This document shows, piece by piece, positions 45,084-54,890 of a stretch of 64,000 nt of DNA (position 1 is its first letter; every line of letters begins with the position of its first letter). The position numbers and the translations under genes were made by a program. The notes under the pieces were generated by a model that made no database searches, had not been told where the DNA came from, and saw nothing but the letters and a program-made list of their open reading frames with translations. The stretch is from Streptomyces thinghirensis (lineage in GTDB: Bacteria > Actinomycetota > Actinomycetia > Streptomycetales > Streptomycetaceae): contig JAKFGP010000044.1 in assembly GCA_021502835.1 (NCBI GenBank), positions 1 through 64,000 of the forward strand, written 5' to 3'.

Positions 45084-46325
45084 TCAGCCGATGACGGGAT
45101 AGCCCGCCTCCCGCAGCGCCCGGCCGACCTCGGCGCAGTGCTCCGGGCCCTTCGTCTCCAGGTGCAGTTCGACCTCCGCCTCCGTGGAGCCCGAGCCGCG
45201 GATCGGTCCGGACGTGGCTCACATCGAGGACGTTAGCGTCGACCACGACAACTCCCCGAGAAGCGTGGCGAGGGCGCCGGGGACGGTCCGTCAGACGCAG
45301 CCGGACCGCCAGGTAGCGGCCCTGCGCGGCCATGCCGTGCCGCAGCACTCCCTGCATCAGCACCGGGTCCACGTTGCCACCGGACAGCACCGCCACCACC
45401 GGTCCCTCGAAGGCCCCCGGCTCACTCAGCAACGCCGCCACCGGAGACGCCCCGGCCGGCTCCACCACCAGCTTGGCCCGCTCCAGGCACAGCAGCAGCG
45501 CGGTGGACAGCTCGTCCTCGGAGACCGTACGGACCTCGTCCACCAGCTCGCCGACGATCCCGAACGGCACGTCACCGGGCCGCCCCCCACCTTGATGCCG
45601 TCGGCCATCGTCGCCGGATGCTCGACGGCCACCCGGGCGCCCCCGCCGCAAGTGACGGCGGATGCGCCGCCGCGCCCCCCCCCCCCGCCTGGACGCCCAC
45701 GATCGCACGTCCGGCCGCAGCGCCTTCACCGCGACCGCGATCCCGGCCGCCAGCCCGCCCCCCGCCGATGCCGACCACGACGGTCCGCACCTCGGGGCAC
45801 TGCTCCAGGATCTCCAGCCCGACCGTGCCCTGGCCCGCGATGACGTCCGGGTGGTCGAAGGGGTGAATGAACACCGCGCCGGTCCGCTCCGCGTACTCCT
45901 GCGCGGCGGCCAGCGTCTCGTCGACCACCTGACCTTGCAGCCGCACCTCGGCGCCGTAGTCCCGGGTCGCGCTGATCTTCGGCAGCGGGGCGCCCTTCGG
46001 CATGAACACCGTCGAGGCGCACCCCGAGCGGTGACGACGCCCAGTGCCACACCCTGCGCGTGGTTGCCCGCGCTCGCCGCGACCACACCGGCGGCCCGCT
46101 GCTCGGGCAGCAGCCCGGCGATGCGGACGTAGGCGCACACGCAGCTTGAACGAGCCCGTCCGCTGGAGGTTCTCGCGCCGGGGTGCACCGGCGCGCCGAC
46201 CAGCTGGGACAGGTGCGCCGCTGCCCTCCATCGCCGTCCTGCGCCACACCCGAGAGCATCTTCTAGGCACCGCGCACGTCGTCGAGGGTGACGGGTCCGA
46301 CAAGGGAGGCCGTGCTGTAGCTCAT
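45084..46325 (-). CDS. ilvA: Threonine ammonia-lyase (threonine dehydratase), heavily frameshifted
   Basis: First enzyme of isoleucine synthesis, L-Thr to 2-oxobutyrate + NH3; also deaminates serine. PLP lysine in LQRTGSFKLRGAYVRI, VVAASAGNHAQGVALG, VGIGGGGLAAG (phosphate loop), SGGNVDPVLMQGVLRHG, and a C-terminal ACT-like region ending REAGYPVIG. ATG 46325 (MSYSTASLVGPVTLDDV). At least six frame changes. A run of 12 C at 45675-45686 replaces the expected VQAEGAAAYP-type codons and is almost certainly an assembly artefact. Function is assigned from motifs across frames. Confidence 0.85.
45675..45686. other. 12-base C homopolymer inside ilvA
   Basis: Uninterrupted run of 12 C on the plus strand, the longest single-base run I noticed in this window. 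It falls where ilvA homology should continue smoothly, so it marks a low-quality base call. Confidence 0.9.
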
Positions 46326-46466
46326 GTCTCCAGCATCGCGTTCACGGGCGTCCGGGACCGTTGTGACCAACCTCCGAGACCCGCTTTGCGCAGCGCCGGT
46401 ACGCCTCGCCGCCCGGCCGCGTACCCTGTCCCCCAATTAGCAGCCCTCCACGGTGGAGCCCCGGCC

Positions 46467-47039
46467 ATGCCCACAGCACCTGAAATGTCGATGGACATGA
46501 CGACCCGCCGGTGACACCGGTCTTCTCGGTAGAACGCTCCAGCACGAGGTGGCACTCTTCGCCCGTCGTGCCGAACAGACCCGGCTCGGCGGGGTCGGGC
46601 AGGTACGCAACTCCATGGACCGCGCCGCATACCTGCTGCTCAACCGCCTCGACAAGAGGGCCCGATGGGCGTCAAGGCGCTCGCCGCGAGCATGGGAATC
46701 GACTACCTCGACGGTCACCCGGCGGGTGGCACCGCTCGTCGACACCCGGACTCGTCAAGCGGACCTCGCACCCGAGGACGGGCGCGCGGTCGTGCTCCAG
46801 CTGTCCCCGCCGCGGCGTGTAGCGGCTGGAGAGGGTCCGGTCCTCCCGGCGTCAAGCTCATGGCCGAACTGACCCACGACTGGGCACGGAGGCGCGAGGC
46901 GTTCTGCGCGCTCCTCGCGCGCTTAACGGCGCCCTGTCCGCCCCGTATAACCCCGTCGGGCGTGGCGGGCCCAGGTCGTCGTCGGCCTCCTGAGCCACCC
47001 TCCACGCCATTCGCGGCGGTTTCCGCGCCGAACTCTTGA
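46467..47039 (+). CDS. MarR family transcriptional regulator, frameshifted
   Basis: About 165-190 residues. The MarR pattern is visible across frames: HEVALFARRAEQTRLGGVGQVRNSMDRAAYLLLNRLD, then GVKALAASMGID-STVTRRVAPLVD, the wing RTSHPEDGRAVVLQLSP, and helix LMAELTHDWAPEEREAFCALLARFNGAL. At least five frame changes. Start ATG 46467 (MPTAPEMSMDMTT) is a best guess. Divergent from ilvA. Target unknown. Confidence 0.7.
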
Positions 47040-47148
47040 CCGGCGGGCCACCCCTAGCCTGATATGAGACCCAGGGGTCGTCGTACGGAACTCAGGGTCG
47101 TCGCCCTCTGGGCGGGAGGCGCGGTGCGAGAACGGCAGGCATTCCACA

Positions 47149-47720
47149 GTGCCCCGCCGGGCCCGGGAGTTCGAGGCGTTCGTCGCGGGCGCGGCAGGGC
47201 GGCTGCTGCATGCCGCCACCCTGCTCACGGCCGAGCCACCGGGCGACAACCCACGCGCGCGGCGCCTGCTAGCCCTGTCCCCTCGCCCCACGTACGCCTG
47301 CCGGGACCCGGCTGCGGGGAGGACCCGTACGACCGGGCCCGCCCGAGTACCTGGCCACCGCTTCGCCCCGCGAGGCCTGGCACCGGTACGGCGGTGGCAT
47401 CAGCCGAGCCCGCCGGCACGCCGCCGCCCCTGCGCGGACTCACCCCGCAGGAACGCCTGATCCTGGTGCTCCAGGCTCTACGGGGGCGTCGCCGAGGAAC
47501 AGGCGGCCGCCCTGCTGGGCCTGCCGCGGAACGCGTACGGACGATCTGCGACCGTGCGACGGCCACCCTGCTGCACCCGCCCGCGCAACCGGCGCCGGTG
47601 GCGGCAGGCGAAGGCGGCGACGCCGTGAAGGGCGCGGCACTCGATACGACGGCCGCCGGGACGACGGGCACGCGCGTCCAGCACGGGCACGCGCGCGTGG
47701 GGACCGGGGGGCGCCGGTGA
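47149..47720 (+). CDS. Sigma-factor-like helix-turn-helix protein (ECF/SigE-family-like)
   Basis: About 190 residues. The start (REFEAFVAGAAGRLLHAATLLTAEPP) resembles region 2.1 of actinobacterial SigE-family ECF sigma factors. The C-terminal LRGLTPQERLILVL, then GVAEEQAAALLGLPAERVRTICDRATATL, is region 4-like HTH. The core of region 2 is degenerate, so it may not be an active sigma factor. Frames change near 47270, 47400 and 47480. GTG start at 47149. Its stop overlaps the next gene's start by GTGA. Confidence 0.55.
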
Positions 47721-47975
47721 ACCGCCCCCCAGCGAGAGGCCGCCGCACGGCGGATCATGGAGCAGTCGGCGCCCCGGGTGCCGCCCGAGCTGCACGCGGA
47801 CGCGGTGCCGCGGCAGCCGATGCTGCGGCGCAGGACCGCCGCCCGCCGCCTGATGCTGGCTGGTGCTGTGCGCCGCCGCCGTGGTGTTCACGGTGTGGGC
47901 GCTGACCGTCCAACCCCTGGGTGGAGCCGCCGTCGGAGACGACCCCCACCCGTGACGGGCTGGGAGGGCTGGTGA
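47717..47975 (+). CDS. Small membrane protein coupled to the sigma-like gene
   Basis: GTG at 47717 overlaps the upstream stop (GTGA). About 75-85 residues: a basic cytoplasmic N-terminus (RIMEQSAPRVPPELHADAVPRQPMLRRRTAARR), then one TM helix (LVLCAAAVVFTVWALTVQP) reached after frame changes near 47740 and 47865. Size, topology and coupling are compatible with an anti-sigma or membrane tether, but no zinc-binding or anti-sigma motif is visible. The stop is uncertain (47955 or 47975). Confidence 0.5.
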
Positions 47976-48002
47976 GCCCACCCCGCTCGTCGGACTGTCG
48001 GA

Positions 48003-49151
48003 CTAGCCGAGGGCCTGCTGGAGGTCCCCGAGCAGGTCGTCGACGTTCTCGATACCGACCGACAGACGCACCAGGTCGGCGGGCACCTCCAGGGCCGAAC
48101 CGGCGGCGGACGCGTGCGTCATCCGGCCGGGGTGCTCGATCAGCGACTCCACACCGCCCAGGGACTCACCCAGCGTGAAGACCTTCGCGCGGTTGCAGAC
48201 CTCGACCGCCGCCTCCTCGCCGCCCTCGACGCGGAACGACACCATGCCGCCGAACGCCTTCATCTGCTTGGCGGCGACCTCGTTGCCCGGGGTGCTCCGG
48301 CAGCCCCGGGTACAGGACGCTCGTCACGCGCGCGTGCCGGGACAGCATCTCGGGCGACCTTGGTGGCGTTCTCGCTGTGCCGGTCCATGCGCACCGCGAG
48401 CGTCTTGGTGCCGCGCAGCACCAGCCAGGAGTCGAAGGGCCCGGCGATGGCGCCCATGGCGTTCTGGTGGAACGCCAGCTCCTCCCAGCTCCCCGGTCGC
48501 CCACGATCAGCGCACCGCCGACGACGTCCGAGTGGCCGCCCATGTGCCTGGTAGGGGGTGCACGACGACGTCCGCACCGAGCGCCAGCGGCTGCTGGAGG
48601 TACGGCGTGGCGAAGGTGTTGTCGACGACGAGCCGGGCGCCGGCGTCCCGGGCGACCTGGGCCACGGCGGCGATGTCGGTGATGCCGAGCAGCGGGTTGG
48701 AGGGCGTCTCCACCCAGACGGCCTTGGTCTTCGGCGTCCAGCGCGGCCCGCACGGCGGCGGGGTCGCTCGAGTCGGCCACGGACCATTCCACGCCCCACC
48801 GGGTGGCGACCTTGGCGAAGAGCCGAGGTCGCCGTACGCGTCGTTGGGGATCACCACGTGGTCGCCGGGACGCAGCAGCGTACGCAACAGGCAGTCCTCG
48901 GCCGCCAGTCGGACGCGAACGCGAGGCCGCGACGGCCGCCCCAGGGCGGCGAGGTTGTCCTCCAGGGCCGTACGGGTCGGGTTCGCGCTGCGGCTGTACC
49001 TCCGTATCCGCCGCGCAGCCCGCCGACGCCGTCCTGCTGGTAGGTCGACACCTGATAGATCGGCGGGACGACCGCACCCGTCTGGGGATCGGCGGTGTTG
49101 CCCGCGTGAATCGCGGGCGTCTCGAAGTGCTGACTGATGCCTGTCGCTCAT
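48003..49151 (-). CDS. metB: Cystathionine gamma-synthase (trans-sulfuration PLP enzyme), frameshifted
   Basis: About 383 residues. [11 protein letters not shown], the segment [63 protein letters not shown] (the PLP lysine region just upstream is garbled), and C-terminal [51 protein letters not shown] 49151 (MSDRHQ). Seven or more frame changes. Could be cystathionine gamma-lyase in specificity; the family is clear. Methionine/cysteine metabolism. Confidence 0.85.
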
Positions 49152-49247
49152 GGGCACCGAGGGTAGCGGCGCGGACGACTCCGCGCGTTTTCCACAGGGC
49201 GGGGGACAGGTTGGCCAATTGTCGGCGCGGTCTGGTTCGCTTGAGAC

Positions 49248-50393
49248 ATGGAGATTCTCTGGGTCCTGATGGCACTGGCCATGCTGGCTGTGGTGCTGCT
49301 CCCCGTTCTGCGGCGCCGACGGAGCGCGGGTCGGTCTGGTACCCGCCGGCCACCCGGACGCGGCGGACCCCCGCGAACTACGGCTTCGCGCGCGAGGAGG
49401 AGCTGGACATCCGCATGCGGGCCCCGACCAGGACCTGCTGGACGTCCTGGACCTGGTGCAGCGCACGCAGGACTACCGGGGCGCGCAGCAGCTCCTCGCC
49501 GGTACGGAGGCGGAGGGTGAGCGGCGCTGGCAGCGGGTGCGGGCCTTCTGCGGGCGCCGCGTCGCTGGAGCTGCGGCAGCGGCCCGGTGGCGTCGGCGAG
49601 ACGCCGGGCGGGCAGTGGCTGCGGGTGTGGCGGGCCGAGGCCCCAAGGACGCGGGCGGCGCGGCGGTGCACGCCGAGTTCCTGATGCAGCAGGCGTGGCG
49701 GACGGCGACGCCGGGCACGGACGACTTCCGGATCATCATGGAGGAGGCGAAGGCGGCCTGCGGTGAGGCGGCGCTGCTCGCCCCCGGCGACCCGATCCCG
49801 TACATCGTCGAGCTCTCGGTCGCCCGCGGGCTCGCCTACCCGCGCCGAGGACTTCGAGCAGCTCTGGCTGAAGATCCTCGACCGCGCCCCGGACCATGGG
49901 CGCGCACCTGGCCGCCCTGCACTACTGGTGCGAGAAGTGGCACGGCTCCCGCGACCTGGCGTACTCCTTCGCGGAGGCGGCGGCGGCCCGCGCCCCGAAG
50001 GGCTCGCTCCTCGCGGCGATGCCGCTCTTCGCGGTCTTCGAGCATCTCCCCGAGGTCAACCTGGTCAGGGGCTTCTATCAGAGCGAGGTCGTCACCAAGG
50101 CGGTCCACGGCGCCCTGCACGCGGTCCACTCGGCCCGCCCGGACGACCCGATGCAGGCGCGTCCGCCATCTGCTCGTCTTCTTCCTGGTCCGCGGCGAGC
50201 GCTGGGCCGGGCGATGAACCAGCTGATACTCATCGGACGGCCACGTCGGTGCCCTGCCCTGGACCCTCTCCCCGACCCGGCGGCGGAGTTCGCGGTCTAC
50301 CGCGCGCTGGCGGTCGCGGGCTACAGAGGCGAACGGCGGCAGCCGGCGACACTCCCCACTGACGGTTCCGCGACGGGCGGCCCGGCGCGGTAG
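49248..50393 (+). CDS. Conserved hypothetical membrane-anchored protein
   Basis: About 380 residues. ATG 49248 opens an N-terminal TM helix (ILWVLMALAMLAVVLLPVLRRRR). A helical, TPR-like soluble domain follows (YGFAREEELDIRM, LDVLDLVQRTQDYRGAQQLLAG, HLAALHYWCEKWHGSRDLAYSFAEAAAARAPKGSLL, FYQSEVVTKAVHGALHAV). It resembles proteins annotated as DUF4034-like in actinomycetes, but I am not certain. Frame changes near 49330, 49420, 49555, 49850, 49895, 50160 and 50235. Function unknown. Confidence 0.65.
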
Positions 50394-50428
50394 ACGCCGA
50401 CCGGGCCGCCTCCCGGTGCGGGTACGAA

Positions 50429-50941
50429 TCAGCCCTCGGCGCGTGCGGGCAGCCGCCATCCCGGGCGCGGGAAGTGGCAGGTGTAGCCCTCCGGGTAACG
50501 CTGCAGGTAGTCCTGGTGCTCGGGCTCGGCCTCCCAGAAGGGGCCGACCGGCTCCACCTCGGTGACGACCTTGCCCGGCCACAGCCCGGAGGCGTCCACG
50601 TCCGCGATCGTGTCCTCGGCGATCCGCTTCTGCTCGTCGTCCACGTAGTAGATCGCCGAGCGGTAGCTGAGGCCGATGTCGTTGCCCTGGCGGTTCTTGG
50701 TGCTCGGGTCGTGGATCTGGAAGAAGAACTCAGCAGCGCGCGGAAGTCGGTCTTTCGGGGTCGAAGAGGGATCTCAATGGCCTCCGGCGTGCATTGCCGT
50801 GGTTGCGATACGTCGCGTTCGGCACGTCTCCCCGGTGTATCCCCACCCGGGTCGCCGTCACCCCCGGCGGGCGGCGGATCAGCTCCTCCATCCCCAGAAG
50901 CACCCACCCGCAAGCACGGCCCTCTGCGTCTGCGCAGCCAT
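50429..50941 (-). CDS. msrA: Peptide-methionine (S)-S-oxide reductase
   Basis: About 171 residues. The catalytic Cys lies in [16 protein letters not shown], then [71 protein letters not shown] and [29 protein letters not shown] 50941 (MAAQTQR) with GGAGGG 6 bp upstream. Frame changes near 50900, 50830, 50800, 50765 and 50735. Repairs oxidised methionine residues with thioredoxin. Confidence 0.88.
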
Positions 50942-51126
50942 CGCGGCCCTCCACAATCTGTCGGTTCCCGGTCACTCGGGCTACTCGGCTCGCACACCAC
51001 CTCCCGGCATCCCCGGCTTTTACCTTCTCAACGCGCGAGGTCCCCGGCGATTCCATGCCCGCCCGACCGCCCGCCCGGACGAAAACCGGTGGCCACCGGG
51101 GTCCGCCGGCTCCACGCCTGTACGTC

Positions 51127-51738
51127 ATGGAGAGAACAGCGAGGCGAGATCCGGGCAGCCCTACGGCATCCACCGCATCACCGTCTACCAGGCGTACTCC
51201 CCGGAGATCGGCCTTCCCGCCGTCCGCGGGGGCCGCTTCCCGCGCGGCGTGGAAGCGCGACGGGAATGACGTGGATCAAGCCGTCGTTCCGGTGGATGAT
51301 GTACCGCTGCGGCTGGGCCACGAAAGTGGATCAGGAGACCGTGCTGGCCGTCGAGATCACTCGGCGTGACGGCTTCGAGTCGGCGCTGCGCGGCGCGTGC
51401 CTTTCGAGCGCTACGTTCCCGGGGTGCACCCCGACCGTGCCACCTGGCGGCGGCAGTTGAAGCGCACTTCGACCCGGATCCAGGCTGGGATCCCCGAGCG
51501 GGACCTGCGCCTGCAACCGCTGCCGTACCGCTCCCTGCAACTCGGCCTCTCCGGCGGGAGGCCGCACGGCTGTGCGCCGACGAATGGACGGTCGGCATCC
51601 CGCGACGTGACCCCGCTCGCCCACGAGATACACGCGCTCGTGCGGGACGGCACGCCCTCGGCCCGGCGAGCCGTCTGCTGCCCCGCGAGGGAGCCCTATC
51701 CTGCCGCGCCCGGACTGCTCACCCACCTGCGACCGTGA
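51127..51738 (+). CDS. DUF4291 domain protein
   Basis: About 200 residues. [24 protein letters not shown], then [33 protein letters not shown], followed by [48 protein letters not shown] and [18 protein letters not shown] match the DUF4291 pattern. Frame changes near 51165, 51250, 51370, 51400, 51560 and 51665. The start is uncertain; ATG 51127 is the nearest plausible. DUF4291 resembles RNA-ligase-like folds in some analyses, but no reaction is established. Confidence 0.75.
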
Positions 51739-51887
51739 GGGGGCGACCCCCGGTCCGGTACCCACCGGGCCAGAAGGCTTTCCAGAGCACTCACGGCGGG
51801 AGCTCCAACCAGGACGGCGTCCACTGGTGGACGGAGGTCGGAGGGAGGACGACCCCGACCCCGAGTTCCACGTACCCACACACGCCT

Positions 51888-52658
51888 CTACGCCGACCGG
51901 CGGCGCCGGCGGCGCGGACTTATCATCCTCGCCACGCCCGCCGAACGCGACCGGTTGCAGCAGCGGCAACGCAGCGACTGGCTCTCGGACCGCTCCGGTC
52001 CGGCCTGTGACGGCGCCGGTGCCCACGGCCGCGCCGGTCCAGTCCGGTCGGCGCAGCCCCGCGATGAGGTGGGCGACTGAGGCGTCCGGGCGTCGTAAGC
52101 GCGGGTCGTTCTCCGCGCCGATGCCGAGGAGTTGCCGACGCCGCGCCATGAGTTCCAGGGCGGACAGGTCCGGACCCGGATCTCGCCCGGAGGCGGTCGC
52201 GGCGTCGAGGAGGCGGGTGCACACGGGCACGAGGCGGTCGGGGAAGTACGCGTGCGGCGTCTCGAAGCCGGCGTTGTCGGACTGCGGTACGGCGGCGAGT
52301 CCGTTAGCTTGGTGACCAGGAAGTCGACGAGGAGGTCGATCCACCGACCGAGTGCGGCGGCGTACGAGGTCCGGGCCGCTCGCCAGCAAGGGCCGAGGCC
52401 GGCCTCGGCGCAGAGCCTCCACCTGGTGCCGGTAGACGCCGATGATGAGGTCCGCCCGCGTCGGGAGTGGCCGGTAGAATCGGTGGCCGTTCCGACGCCC
52501 GCCTCCCCGGCCGCGATGTCGCGGACCGCCCCGCCTCCACCCCGGACCTCCACGAAGACCGCGGCGGCCGCGTCCAGAAGGGTCTCCTGGTTGCGCCGGG
52601 CGTCCGCCCGTTTGGGGCGGCTGGTGTGCGCCCTGCGGCCTTCGTCGGCGTCCGCCAT
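51888..52658 (-). CDS. TetR family regulator adjacent to aldo/keto reductase
   Basis: About 200 residues. RPKRADARRNQETLLDAAAAVFVE, VRDIAAEAGVGTATFYRHFPTRADLIIGVYRHQVEAL is the HTH. The ligand domain has YAALGRWIDLLVDFLVTKHG and PVCTRLLDAATASGEI, ending near LIAGLRRPDW. Frame changes near 52555, 52495, 52410, 52310, 52250 and 52150. ATG 52658 (MADADEG). The C-terminal end is uncertain: after LRRP no expected stop appears until 51888 in the open frame. It is divergent from the reductase, with two palindromes between. Confidence 0.75.
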   Translation of the reverse strand: MADADEGRRAHTSRPKRADARRNQETLLDAAAAVFVEVRGGGGAVRDIAAGEAGVGTATDSTGHSRRGRTSSSASTGTRWRLCAEAGLGPCWRAARTSYAAALGRWIDLLVDFLVTKLTDSPPYRSPTTPASRRRTRTSPTASCPCAPASSTPRPPPGEIRVRTCPPWNSWRGVGNSSASARRTTRAYDARTPQSPTSSRGCADRTGPARPWAPAPSQAGPERSESQSLRCRCCNRSRSAGVARMISPRRRRRRSA

Positions 52659-52691
52659 CGCGTCGTTCCCCTCCAAAAACCGGCGTTGCTA

Positions 52692-52731
52692 AACGGGACA
52701 CCGTTCACGTATCGTCAAACGGGACGGCGTT
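52692..52731. promoter_or_regulatory. Candidate TetR operator: two related 14-bp palindromes
   Basis: AACGGGACACCGTT (52692-52705) and AACGGGACGGCGTT (52718-52731) share 12 of 14 bases, have symmetric ends (AACGG/CCGTT; AACG/CGTT) and are spaced 26 bp start to start. They lie between the divergent TetR and reductase genes, as TetR operators usually do. Confidence 0.6.
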
Positions 52732-52823
52732 CCGGTTGCCATGATGCCAGAGGCCGGAGCCGTCGTGCCACGCCGTGCGCCCGCGCGCACCGCGTCCCCT
52801 TCCCTCGACGGAGGAACACGATC

Positions 52824-53850
52824 ATGCAATACCGCACCTTGGGCCGCACCGGCGTCCAGGTCAGTTCTCTCGCGCTCGGCGCCATGAACTTCGGCAGCAT
52901 CGGGCGCACCACTCAGGACGAGGCCACCGCCATAGCGAGTCGACGCCGCCCTGGAGGGCGGGGTCAACGTCATCGACACCGCCGACATGTACGGCCAGGG
53001 CGAGTCGGAGGAGATGGTCGGCAAGGCCATCGCCGGCCGCCGCGACGACATCGTGCTGGCCACGAAGGCGAGCATGCCCATGGGCGAGGAGCGCAACCAC
53101 CGGGGCGCCTCGCGCCGCTGGCTGGTCACCGAGCTGGACAACAGCCTGCGCCGCCTCGGCGTCGACCACGTCGACCTCTACCAGATCCACCGGTGGGACC
53201 CGGCCACCAGCGACGAGGGACACTGTCGGCCCTGACCGACCTCCAGCGCGCGGGGAAGATCCGCTACTTCGGCTCCTCGACCTTCCCCGCCTACCGCATC
53301 GTCCAGGCCCAGTGGGCCGCCCGCGAGCACCGCCCTGAGCCGGGTACGTCACCGAGCAGCCCAGCTTACTCCGTCCTGCAGCGCGGGATCGAGAGCCACG
53401 TGCTGCCCGTGGCCGAGGAGTACGGGCTCGGCGTGCTGGTGTGGAGCCCGCTGGCGTCGGGATGGCTGTCGGGGGCGGTGCGGGCGGGCCGGGAGATCGC
53501 CACCCACCGGTCGGCCTTCATGCCGGAGCGTTTCGACACCTCGCTGCCGGCCAACCGGGCCCGGCTCGACGCCGTCGAGCGGCTGGCCACGGTTGCCGAC
53601 GAGGCCGGCCTGACCATGGTCCAGCTCGCGCTCGGATTCGTGACCGCGCACCCCGCCGTGACCAGCGCGCTCATCGGCCCCCCGCACCCTGGATCACCTG
53701 CACGCGCAGCTCGCCGCCGCCGACACCGTGCTGTCCGCCGATGTCCTCGACGCCGTCGACGCGATCGTGGCCCCCGGGACCGACCTGTCGGCGCAGGAGA
53801 AGTTCGACACCCCGCCCGCGCTGCTGGACGCGTCGCTGCGGCGCCGCTGA
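52824..53850 (+). CDS. Aldo/keto reductase
   Basis: About 342 residues, NADPH-dependent (beta/alpha)8 barrel. MQYRTLGRTGVQVSSLALGAMNFGS, GVNVIDTADMYGQGESEEMVGKAI (catalytic Asp and Tyr), DIVLATKASMPMG (Lys), SLRRLGVDHVDLYQIHRWDP (His), KIRYFGSSTFPAYRI, and LGFVTAHPAVTSALIGPRTLDHLHAQLAA. ATG 52824 with GGAGGAAC upstream. Frame changes near 52938, 53215, 53335, 53350 and 53690. Substrate unknown; likely regulated by the divergent TetR protein. Confidence 0.9.
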
Positions 53851-53890
53851 CGAGCACGCCGGGCGGCGCCGGGGTCACGAGCGGCGCGCG

Positions 53891-54693
53891 TCAGCCGTCA
53901 CCGTCCCGCGTCCCGCCCGCTCCGTCAGGAACTCCGCCCACGTCCGCCGGCCCACCCGCGCCCCCTCCAGCGTGAGGTTCGCCCCCGCGCGGTAGGCGCG
54001 GCCCGCCTTGCCGGGGATGCGTACCGGCAGCGTCGGGCGGCGGCGCCGGGCGTGCAGGGCGAGGTACGGGCGGGCCAGGGGCGGCCAGGTCGTGGACCTC
54101 GGGGCCGGTCATGTCGGGGACCCGGCCGGCGGGTGCCGCGAGGGTCAGTTCGGCCAGGCGGGCGGCGACCTCGCGGGAGTCGACCGGCTGGAGGCGCAGG
54201 CCGCCCGGGACGGGCAGGACCGGCAGCTTGGTCATCTTCTCGATCATCGTCAGGGTCAGCTCGTGGAACTGGGCCGCCCGCAGCACCGTCCACGCGATGC
54301 CCGAGTCGGCGATCGCCCGCTCCGAGTCCAGCTTGGTGCGCAGCCACGCCAGCGGCACGCTGTCCGCGCCCACGACCGAGATGTACACGAGGTGCCGTAC
54401 GTCCGCGTGCGAGGCGGCGCGCACCAGCGGTGCGGGTCGCCTCGTCGTCGCCCTTCGGGCCGCCCGCCAGGTGCAGGACGGTGTGCACGCCGTCGACCGC
54501 GGCATCGACGCCCTCACCGGTGAGGAGGTCGCCGGTGACGTAGGAGACGCCGTCCTCGGCCGGGCGGGGGCGCCGGGTGAGGATCCGTATCTCGTGGGCC
54601 CGCCGCCCGCAGCAGCGGGACGACGTGGCCGCCGAGGGTGCCCGTGCCGCCGGTGACCAGGAGGGGGTGGTGGGGGGACGAGGGGTACGTCAT
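53891..54693 (-). CDS. NAD(P)-binding NmrA/SDR-like protein
   Basis: About 267 residues. N-terminal Rossmann motif LLVTGGTGTLGGHVVPLLRAAGHEIRILTRRPRPAEDGVSYVTGDLLTG. Then VHTVLHLAGG, HLVYISVVGADSVPLAWLRTKLDSERAIADSGIAWTVLRAAQFHELT, and LRLQPVDSREVAARLAELTLAAP. Atypical SDR of the NmrA-like type; no Tyr-x3-Lys catalytic pair seen, so a redox-sensing or non-catalytic role is possible. ATG 54693. Frame changes near 54600, 54435 and 54080. Confidence 0.8.
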
Positions 54694-54836
54694 GGCTGCT
54701 CCCGAGGGTCCTGGCGCCCGGACGGACAGGGTCGACAGATGTCTGGTTCCCTGCCCCGTCCGGGCGTCCGCCGTGTGTGTCTACGGCGGTATGACCCGGG
54801 GCGGCGCGGCTGTAGTGACAGGGAGGGGGAAGATAC

Positions 54837-54878
54837 CCCGAGGAAACTCCCGAGGGAGTTCCCGAGGAAACCCCGAGG
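54837..54878. repeat. Four short tandem CCCGAGG repeats
   Basis: CCCGAGG recurs at 54837, 54849, 54861 and 54872 (period 12, 12, 11). One inner part (AACTCCC-GA-GGGAGTT, 54845-54860) is self-complementary. It lies just past the alcohol dehydrogenase stop and upstream of the NmrA-like gene. Confidence 0.65.
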
Positions 54879-54890
54879 AAGCCCGGCCCG

